26,158 bases of DNA from Verrucomicrobiota bacterium (GTDB lineage: Bacteria > Verrucomicrobiota > Verrucomicrobiia > Opitutales > Opitutaceae): NCBI GenBank assembly GCA_023391285.1, contig JAEWBF010000137.1, positions 1 through 26,158 of the forward strand, written 5' to 3'. The position numbers and the translations under genes are program-made. Every line of letters starts with the position of its first letter. Within the stretch, counting starts at the first letter, position 1. This document shows positions 20,485 to 26,158 of the stretch, one piece after another. Under the pieces are notes generated by a model. The model saw nothing but the letters and a program-made list of their open reading frames with translations. It was not told where the DNA came from and did no database searches.

Positions 20485-22749
20485 TTTGGTGGCGAGGGCG
20501 TCCTGGACGGCCGCGGTGAGGGCGGCGCGCGTGATGGGTTTGGCGAGCAACGGAACACGGAGCTGGCGGGCTTTTTCGTCGTATTGGCCGGAGCCGGCCA
20601 TGCCGCTCATCACGAGGATCGGCAGATCGGGGGAGTGGTGACGAAGGTCGGCGGCGAGGGCGAAGCCGTCGCCGTCGCGCATCATCACGTCGGTGAGAAC
20701 GAGTGAGATCTCCGAGGAGCGTTCGCGGTAGAGCGTGAGCGCTTCGTGGGCGGAGGAGGCGGGAACGACGTTGTAGCCGGCGGCGGAGAGCAGGGATTGG
20801 AGGATATCGCGGACGCTGTCTTCGTCGTCCACCAACAAGATGCCCTGGCCGCGTCCGGTGGAAGGCGTGTCGATGGCTGGGGTCGACGGCGAGTTGGAGG
20901 GTGCCGGTGTAGCGGGAATGAGGATACGGAACCGGGTGCCGCGGCCGACCTGGCTTTCGACCGTGATGACGCCCTCGTGGCCTTTGACGATGCCGCGGAC
21001 GGCTGCGAGTCCGAGTCCCGTGCCTTTGCCGTGACCCTTGGTGGTGAAGAAAGGATCGAAGACGCGTTCGAGGACGGAGGGCGGCATCCCGGTGCCGTTG
21101 TCGGAGACGACGATTTCCGCGAACGGTCCGGGTTTGATTTCGTGGAAGAGGCTGGCTTCGGCTTCGTCGACGAGATGGTTGCGCGCGAAGATTTCGATGT
21201 AGCCGCCGTTGGGCATGGCGTCGCGGGCGTTGAGGCAGAGGTTGACGAGAACCTGTTTGAGTTGGACGGCGTCCCCGCGGATGGAGCGAAGGTCGGGAGC
21301 GGTGTCGAGCGTCACGGCGACGGACCGCGGGAACATCTGGGTGACGAAGCGGGTGAAGTCCTCGAGGAACGGAGTGAGCGGGATTTCCGTTTGTTGGCCG
21401 ACGGCGCCGCGCGAGAAGGCGAGGAGCTGGCGAACGAGAGCGGCGCCGTGCTGCGCGCTGGAGCGGATCGAAGACAGGAACTGGCGGCCCTCGGTGTCGG
21501 TGACAACCGGCTCGAGCATCTCGGTCGAGCTGAGGATGGGGACGAGGACGTTGTTGATGTCGTGTGCGACACCGCCCGCGAGGAGGCCGATGCTTTCGGC
21601 GCGCTGGACGCGCAGGAATTGGGCCTCGAGGCGTTTTTTTTCGGCGATGTCGGTGTTGATGACGAGGAAGCCGATGGGCTCGCCGTTCTTGTCGTGCACG
21701 AGGCTCCAGCGGCTTTGCATGACGAGTTCGGCGCCGGTGCGGGAGCGTTGTGGGATTTCGCCCATCCATTCGCCGTGGAGGAGGGTGGCGCGGCGGGCGG
21801 TTTCGACCTGAGCGGGATCTTCGTTCCAGAGAGCCGTGGCTTCGCGACCGAGGGCTTCGTGGGTGCTCCAGCCGTAGATGCGGGCGGCGCTGCGGTTCCA
21901 GTAGGTGATGCGATCGTGCAGGTCGCGCATCAGAATCGCGTCCTGGGCGCGGTCGAGGAGCTCGGCCTGGCGTTCGATGCGTTCCTGAGCGGCGCGGCGT
22001 TCGGTGACGTCGCGGGCGACGATGATGACCTGATGGACGTTGCTGGCGGCGTCGCGGACGACGGTGTGTTGAGCCTCGAGATGGCGGATGGCGCCGTCGG
22101 GGCGGCGCAGGCGGAATTCGACGCGCGGATGTTCGCCGGTGCGCAGGGTGGTTTCGAAGGCCTTGCGCAACGTGGCGCGGTCGTCGGGATGGGCGTCGGC
22201 GAAAACGTCGTCGCCGCTGCCGGCCGTTTCGCGGCCGACCGCTTTGGCGTAGGCGGGATTCTGATACACGCAGCGGCCGGAACGATCGAGCATGACGATG
22301 AGGTCGTCGACGTTTTCGGCGATCTGGCGGAAGCGTTCGCGGTTTTCGCGGAGGGCTTCCTCGGTGTGTTGGAGCCGGCGCTCTTCGTCGGCGCGGGCGA
22401 GAGCCTGGCGGATGGCGGGAATGAGGCGCGACGGGCGATCCTTGATGACGTAATCCGTGGCGCCGCGCTGCAGGGCCTCGATGGCGCGTTCCTCGCCGAT
22501 GGTGCCGGACAAAAAAATAAAAGGCGTGTGAGGGCGCCGCTGGCGCGCGAGTTCGAGGGCGGAGAGGCCGTCGTAGCCCTGCAGCGTGTAGTCGCAGAGA
22601 ATCAGATCGTAGTTGGCACGAGAAAGAGCGGTCTCGTATTGCTCGCGCGAGAGAGCGTGCTCGATCTGGCAATTGGGCCAGCTCGCGGAGAGCCGATGAG
22701 CGACGAGTTCAGCGTCGGGTGGGGAGTCCTCGAGGTGCAGGACGCGCAT
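20467..22749 (-). CDS. Hybrid histidine kinase REC-PAS-PAS-HisKA-HATPase-REC
   Basis: 760 residues from ATG 22749 (TTG 22761 is four codons earlier). An N-terminal receiver (acceptor D53 in LILCDYTL) is followed by two PAS domains (about 137-250 and 260-372, ending in DVTERRAAQ and DIAEKKRLE). Then come HisKA with H396 in GGVAHDINNVL, HATPase motifs NLCLNARDA, DNGTGMPP and GTGLGLAA, and a C-terminal receiver (D687 in LVLTDVMMRDGDG, K737). There are no membrane helices, so it is a cytoplasmic sensor; the ligand of the PAS domains is unknown and no heme or flavin motif is evident. It is 24 bases downstream of a single-domain response regulator with which it probably forms a phosphorelay. The last residues VARST are encoded by a GTAG hairpin. 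Confidence 0.93.
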   Translation of the reverse strand: MRVLHLEDSPPDAELVAHRLSASWPNCQIEHALSREQYETALSRANYDLILCDYTLQGYDGLSALELARQRRPHTPFIFLSGTIGEERAIEALQRGATDYVIKDRPSRLIPAIRQALARADEERRLQHTEEALRENRERFRQIAENVDDLIVMLDRSGRCVYQNPAYAKAVGRETAGSGDDVFADAHPDDRATLRKAFETTLRTGEHPRVEFRLRRPDGAIRHLEAQHTVVRDAASNVHQVIIVARDVTERRAAQERIERQAELLDRAQDAILMRDLHDRITYWNRSAARIYGWSTHEALGREATALWNEDPAQVETARRATLLHGEWMGEIPQRSRTGAELVMQSRWSLVHDKNGEPIGFLVINTDIAEKKRLEAQFLRVQRAESIGLLAGGVAHDINNVLVPILSSTEMLEPVVTDTEGRQFLSSIRSSAQHGAALVRQLLAFSRGAVGQQTEIPLTPFLEDFTRFVTQMFPRSVAVTLDTAPDLRSIRGDAVQLKQVLVNLCLNARDAMPNGGYIEIFARNHLVDEAEASLFHEIKPGPFAEIVVSDNGTGMPPSVLERVFDPFFTTKGHGKGTGLGLAAVRGIVKGHEGVITVESQVGRGTRFRILIPATPAPSNSPSTPAIDTPSTGRGQGILLVDDEDSVRDILQSLLSAAGYNVVPASSAHEALTLYRERSSEISLVLTDVMMRDGDGFALAADLRHHSPDLPILVMSGMAGSGQYDEKARQLRVPLLAKPITRAALTAAVQDALATKVARST

Positions 22750-22773
22750 GGTTGAAGGCAAGCGCGGGAGCGA

Positions 22774-23232
22774 TCAGCGGCCGCCGCCGTTACTGGGTTG
22801 AGGGGGCGGCTCGTTGTGGATGGTCCAGAAGGTGCCGAGGTGTTTGACGGCCTCGATGAACGAGTGGAAGTCGACGGGCTTGACCACGTAGGCGTTGATC
22901 CCGAGCCGGTAGCTGCGAACGATGTCCTGTTCCTCGCGGGAAGAGGTGAGCATGACGACCGGCATGGTCCGGAGTTCTTCGTCTTCCTTGATCGTGCGGA
23001 GAACCTCCAGGCCATCGACCTTGGGCATCTTGAGGTCGAGGAGGACGAGGACGGGATTGCCGGCGGGGCGGTCGGCGTAGGGCCCGCGACGATACAGATA
23101 ATCGAGCGCTTGTTCGCCGTCGCTCACGACGACGATCTCGTTGACGAGATTGTGTTCAGAGAGGGCGGCGAGAGTCATCTCGACGTCCTGGGGGCTGTCT
23201 TCAGCGAGAAGGATGCGTTTCGGCGCGCTCAT
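22774..23232 (-). CDS. Single-domain response regulator (CheY/Rcp1-like)
   Basis: 152 residues, one receiver domain. The acidic pair E11-D12 (LLAEDSPQDVEMT), phosphoacceptor D66 (LVLLDLKMPKVDG), T96 (VVMLTSSRE) and K118 (VVKPVDF) are all present. The loop RRGPYADRPAGNP before the acceptor strand is typical of the Rcp1-type regulators that partner with bacteriophytochrome-like or hybrid kinases. A short Pro/Gly tail is the only addition, so there is no output domain; it should act through the neighbouring hybrid kinase or by protein contact. First gene of a two-gene unit; 255 bases of intergenic DNA precede it. Confidence 0.93.
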   Translation of the reverse strand: MSAPKRILLAEDSPQDVEMTLAALSEHNLVNEIVVVSDGEQALDYLYRRGPYADRPAGNPVLVLLDLKMPKVDGLEVLRTIKEDEELRTMPVVMLTSSREEQDIVRSYRLGINAYVVKPVDFHSFIEAVKHLGTFWTIHNEPPPQPSNGGGR

Positions 23233-23487
23233 CGATCGGAGTTGGCTTGTCGGAATCTACAATTACGGGCCCCGGGAGCGCTGGAGAGGCCGAGTGCCGC
23301 TGTGCGTCCGAGAGGTGCGGGGGAATGCAACACTGTCAATGCAGGTAGCCAATGGAGCGAGGGATGAGGCGGGATTCGCGACTATTTTACAGCCGCGCCC
23401 GGGGGCGGAGAAGCTCGCCGCGGAACGATCCCGGGTGAGGGTGCCGGCTTGAGGTTGTGGATGAGGCTGACACGGTGAACGGCACGC
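23233..23487. other. Divergent intergenic region, response regulator / dusB
   Basis: 255 bases that must hold both promoters. On the minus strand a TTGACA lies at 23334-23339 but no good -10 follows at the right distance. I see no operator, repeat or RNA gene in it. Confidence 0.5.
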
Positions 23488-24600
23488 ATGCGCATCGGTC
23501 AGCACCAGTTGTCGTCGAATCTGTTTCTTTCGCCGCTGGCGGGTTATACGAACCTGCCGTTTCGACTGACGCTGCGGGAGTTGGGCGGCTTGGGATGGGC
23601 GACGACGGATCTGGTGAATGCGCGGTCGCTGCTGGAGCGGAATGCCACGGCGATGAAGTTGGTGGCGAGTGGGCCGGAAGACCGGCCGCTGGCGATTCAG
23701 CTATTTGGCAGCGTGGCGAGCGAGATGCGGGATGCGGCGCGGATGTGCGAAGAGCTGGGCGCGCAGTCGGTGGACATCAACATGGGTTGTCCGGTTCGGA
23801 AGGTGGTGAAGATTGGAGGTGGCTCGGCGATGATGACGGAGCTCGGGAAAACGGCGGAGCTGGTGCGCGGGATGGTGGAGGCGGTGAAGATTCCCGTGAC
23901 GGCGAAAATGCGGCTGGGCTGGGACGACGAGAATCTGACGGCGCCGGACCTGGCGCGGGTGCTGGAGGAAGCGGGCGTGGCGGCGGTGTTCGTGCATGGA
24001 CGGACGCGGGCGCAGGGGTTTGCGGGGACGGTCAACCTTTCGGGTATCCGTTCCGTGGTGACGGCGGTGCGGGCGATTCCGGTGATCGGAAATGGGGACG
24101 TTACGACGCCGGAGGCGGCGAAGCACATGATCGAGCAGACGGGGTGTGCGGGAGTGAGCGTCGGGCGCGGGGCGTTTTACGATCCGTGGATTTTTCGGCG
24201 GACGGCGCATTATCTGCGGACGGGTGAATTGCTGCCGGAGCCGGATTTTGCGGAGCGCGTGCGCGTGTTGCGGCGGCATTTCGAGCGGTATTGCGAGTTT
24301 TACGGCGAGGCGCATGGGGCGCGGTTGTTTCGCAAGGTGGCGCCGTGGTATGCGAAGCGGTTTGGGCCGGCGAAGCTGTTCAAGCAGCGGATCATCACGA
24401 TCTCGTCGCGGGCGGATTTCGAAGCGGCGTTGAAGGAGTATATGGAGTGGCGGGCGGCGTTTTGTGATGAACGCGGGGAGTTGAAGCCGAAGTTCGCGCC
24501 GGCGCCGATGGTGGCGACGTTCATGCGACCGGAGAGCGAGCGCGGGGCGTTGGAGCGGGAGTCGATACCGGTGCCGAAAGGGCCGGTGGAGGTGTGGTAG
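23488..24600 (+). CDS. dusB: tRNA-dihydrouridine synthase B
   Basis: 370 residues. FMN-dependent TIM-barrel enzyme that reduces uridines in the tRNA D-loop with NADPH. Seen: LSPLAGYTNLPFR (14-26), the DusB signature VDINMGCPVRKVVKIGGGSA (in pieces 95-114) with catalytic C101, K140 in TAKMRLGW, VHGRTRAQGF (169-178), VIGNGDV (199-205) and SVGRGAFYDPW (224-234). The C-terminal helical domain (250-340) binds tRNA. A 30-residue tail rich in Pro and Glu follows the normal end. ATG 23488 gives the standard N-terminus. In many bacteria dusB is cotranscribed with fis; here it is followed by a MarC-family gene. Confidence 0.95.
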   Translation: MRIGQHQLSSNLFLSPLAGYTNLPFRLTLRELGGLGWATTDLVNARSLLERNATAMKLVASGPEDRPLAIQLFGSVASEMRDAARMCEELGAQSVDINMGCPVRKVVKIGGGSAMMTELGKTAELVRGMVEAVKIPVTAKMRLGWDDENLTAPDLARVLEEAGVAAVFVHGRTRAQGFAGTVNLSGIRSVVTAVRAIPVIGNGDVTTPEAAKHMIEQTGCAGVSVGRGAFYDPWIFRRTAHYLRTGELLPEPDFAERVRVLRRHFERYCEFYGEAHGARLFRKVAPWYAKRFGPAKLFKQRIITISSRADFEAALKEYMEWRAAFCDERGELKPKFAPAPMVATFMRPESERGALERESIPVPKGPVEVW

Positions 24601-24651
24601 GCGCGGCGGTTCTGGGTTTTGTGTTTTGGGTTGGGAGGGAGCCAATTTCTC

Positions 24652-25329
24652 ATGCAAACGATCGCGGGGTTTCTGGAGTTGGTGTTGGGGACGATCATCG
24701 CGCTGTTGCCGGTGATTAATCCGCCGGCGTCGGCGCCGACGTTTCTGACGATTACGGAAGGCGACACGCCCGAGCGACGCTTGCAGCAGCTGCGGATGGC
24801 GTGCGTTTACATGGTGGGAATTTTGGTGAGCTTCCTGGTGGGCGGGACGTTCATCATGACGTTCTTCGGGATTTCGATTCCCGGGTTGCGGATTGCGGGC
24901 GGGTTGATGGTGGCTGCGATCGGCACGCGGCTGGTGTTGGGGCCGCCGCCGACGCGGGTGGACGAAGCGGCGAATGCGGCGGCGCGGGCGAAGCAGGACG
25001 TGTCGTTTTCCCCGTTGGCGATGCCGATGTTGAGCGGACCGGGGTCGATTGCGGTGACGATTGGGTTGGCTTCGCTGGCCGAGGATTGGGTCGATTACAT
25101 CGCGATCGTGGTGGGGATCCTGGCGGTGTCGGCGATTACGTATGTGACATTGCGGCTGTCGGAGCGCGTGGTGTCGGTGGTGGGAGCGAATGGTATGAAC
25201 GCGCTTTCGAAGATGATGGGGTTTTTGCTCCTTTGCATCGGGGTGCAGTTCATCGTGAACGGCCTGGTGGGGGCCGTGACGGATCCGGAGGTGATGCGGA
25301 TGTTGCGGGCGGCGATGGCGCGGCCGTGA
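24652..25329 (+). CDS. MarC-family inner-membrane protein
   Basis: 225 residues from ATG 24652, matching the usual 200-225. About six transmembrane helices; family features include LLPVINPPASAPTFL (20-34), IPGLRIAGGLMVAAIGTRLVL (in pieces 82-102), the central SPLAMPMLSGPGSIAVTIGLA (in pieces, about 121-142) and the last helix MGFLLLCIGVQFIVNGL. MarC proteins were once linked to antibiotic resistance, but that has not held up, and the true substrate is unknown. GGGAGGGAG lies about 11 bases before this ATG; an upstream ATG at 24619 would add 11 atypical residues. It follows dusB by 51 bases on the same strand. Confidence 0.92.
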   Translation: MQTIAGFLELVLGTIIALLPVINPPASAPTFLTITEGDTPERRLQQLRMACVYMVGILVSFLVGGTFIMTFFGISIPGLRIAGGLMVAAIGTRLVLGPPPTRVDEAANAAARAKQDVSFSPLAMPMLSGPGSIAVTIGLASLAEDWVDYIAIVVGILAVSAITYVTLRLSERVVSVVGANGMNALSKMMGFLLLCIGVQFIVNGLVGAVTDPEVMRMLRAAMARP

Positions 25330-25366
25330 AGCGAGGCGGAAGCGGGAAAGCTCTGCGGCGGAGGGG

Positions 25367-25391
25367 GCGAAACGCTCACGCGTTCCGCTAC
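25367..25391 (-). repeat. REP-like GTAG hairpin, copy E
   Basis: Arms GCGAAACGC and GCGTTCCGC (one mismatch) around loop TCAC, CTAC at 25388-25391. On the minus strand the GTAG head begins two bases after the stop of the 25394 gene. It also follows the MarC gene on the other strand. Confidence 0.8.
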
Positions 25392-25393
25392 GG

Positions 25394-26158
25394 TCAGAAA
25401 CGGCGGGTGACGATGGCGCCGGAAGCGTCGCGGAAGACGATCGATTTGGCGTCGTCGGTGAGTCCCTCGAAGACGATGCCGAGGTCGGGATCGATGATCT
25501 GGCCGGCGCGGAAAGTGCGACCGTTGATGAGCGCGCGCGGAGGAGTGCCTTGGAAGACGCCGTTGATGCGGGCGTTGGCGACCCACGAGCGGAAAGCGGG
25601 GGTGGCGGCAGCGGCGGAGTCGGTGACGTGGGACGCGGCGGTGGTTGCGGTGATGCCGGGCGCGAGTTGCGATGTGGACGTGACGGGCGGGGGAGTGTTG
25701 GACGCGGCGGGGGAGGAAGGTGGCGGGTTGGAGGCGCGGCCGCTGGAGGGATCTTCGCCTTCGACGATGGCGTCGACGCGGTCCTGTCCGTTGGCGCGGC
25801 GGGCGGCGACAGCGTCTTGCGCTTTGCCGATCGCTTGGCCGGGGAGGGCAGCGATTTTGTTGAGGGAGTCGGAGGGGGTGGCGGCTTTGGGCGTGGACGA
25901 CTTCGTGACGACGGGCGGGGGCGGAGGTTCTTCGCGAAGGAGGAAGAAGTAGGCGCCACCGGCGGCGAGCAGAACGAGGCCGAGGAGGGCGGCGAGGAGA
26001 GAGGTGCGCGATCGGCTGCGCCGGGGCAGGGGGCGGGGAGGAAGGAGATCCTCGGCGGCGGCGTTGACCGGGGCGCGGACGTGAGGGACGGCGGGAGGAG
26101 GCGGCGGAAGTTTTCGCGACGACGCGGGAGCGGGGGAGTCGGCGACCAGAGGAAAAGG
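25394..26158 (-). CDS. Membrane-anchored hypothetical protein (5' end beyond the window)
   Basis: The last 254 codons are visible; the frame is open to the right edge. A Pro-rich cytoplasmic segment and a basic stretch (RRSRSRTS) precede one membrane helix (SLLAALLGLVLLAAGGAYFFLL). Then a long Ala/Pro/Ser/Thr linker leads to a compact C-terminal domain: FRSWVANARINGVFQGTPP, LINGRTFRAGQIIDPDLGI, SIVFRDASGAIVTRRF. The C-terminal pattern (RINGVF..., raGq.id..lgI, ivF.d.sGaiv) looks like a small beta domain of the GspC/PilP HR type, a weak pattern match. The N-terminus may hold a zinc ribbon or other domain outside the window. I do not recognise the family. Confidence 0.75.
   Translation of the reverse strand, partial: PFPLVADSPAPASSRKLPPPPPAVPHVRAPVNAAAEDLLPPRPLPRRSRSRTSLLAALLGLVLLAAGGAYFFLLREEPPPPPVVTKSSTPKAATPSDSLNKIAALPGQAIGKAQDAVAARRANGQDRVDAIVEGEDPSSGRASNPPPSSPAASNTPPPVTSTSQLAPGITATTAASHVTDSAAAATPAFRSWVANARINGVFQGTPPRALINGRTFRAGQIIDPDLGIVFEGLTDDAKSIVFRDASGAIVTRRF

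Noticed and set aside
20369..22672. 767-codon Arg/Pro-rich frame on the minus strand
   Set aside because: A shadow of the hybrid histidine kinase, which occupies the same strand in another frame with all catalytic motifs.
20746..22755. 669-codon Asp/Glu/Gly-rich frame on the plus strand
   Set aside because: Antisense shadow of the hybrid kinase; acidic low-complexity composition typical of such shadows in high-GC DNA.
23311..23339. TTGACA as a promoter for the response regulator
   Set aside because: No acceptable -10 sequence occurs at 16-18 bases downstream on the minus strand.
23701..25959. 752-codon frame across dusB and marC on the minus strand
   Set aside because: Composition is Arg/His/Pro-rich and it opposes two genes with clear family motifs.
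1..26158. CRISPR arrays, tRNA or rRNA genes, transposase genes
   Set aside because: None seen: no regularly spaced direct repeats, no cloverleaf or rRNA signature, and no transposase or integrase reading frame. The REP-like hairpins have no RAYT gene in the window.

Overview
The window is very GC-rich, with strong G/C bias at third codon positions. Its mix of genes (Alx/TerC, HTTM-DCC, paired Hsp20, a CuA heme-copper reductase cluster) fits a free-living Gram-negative bacterium, most plausibly a Verrucomicrobiota/Opitutaceae-type organism. That placement is inference; no rRNA or marker gene is present. Long open frames on the wrong strand are common because stop codons are rare, and I left them out.

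Layout. 1-4119 (minus): an ABC exporter running off the left edge, a small secreted protein and an MscS channel. 4314-6208 (plus): an Alx/TerC membrane protein and a fatty-acid-hydroxylase-family enzyme. 6198-8658 (minus): a tightly coupled three-gene operon ending in an HTTM-DCC fusion. 8744-9658 (minus): two Hsp20 chaperones followed by a strong intrinsic terminator. 9883-12068 (minus): a membrane-anchored EEP-fold hydrolase and heme o synthase. 12109-19189 (plus): a respiratory cluster described below. 19282-20451 (plus): a PatB/MalY-type PLP enzyme. 20467-23232 (minus): a response regulator and a hybrid histidine kinase. 23488-25329 (plus): DusB and a MarC-family protein. 25394-26158 (minus): the C-terminal part of a membrane-anchored protein running off the right edge.

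The most interesting part is 12109-19189. It encodes two full-length paralogous heme-copper subunit I proteins, a 49-residue single-helix protein, a CuA subunit II, a Sco protein fused to a membrane domain, and a diheme cytochrome b / two-[4Fe-4S] / MvhD-like fusion. Heme o synthase is divergent. The main subunit I keeps all six histidine ligands but has Gln where oxygen reductases carry the cross-linked Tyr. The cluster is preceded by a near-consensus FNR/Dnr-type box centred exactly 41.5 bases upstream of the start predicted from a TATAAC -10 element. Together this points to an anaerobically or NO-induced reductase, plausibly an NO reductase of one of the CuA-containing non-classical families, with its own membrane electron-input module.

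A second theme is a set of six small hairpins with different stems but the same GTAG head, the hallmark of REP elements. Four of them sit head-first within 10 bases of, or overlapping, the stop codon of a minus-strand gene, and one lies in frame inside the first subunit I gene.
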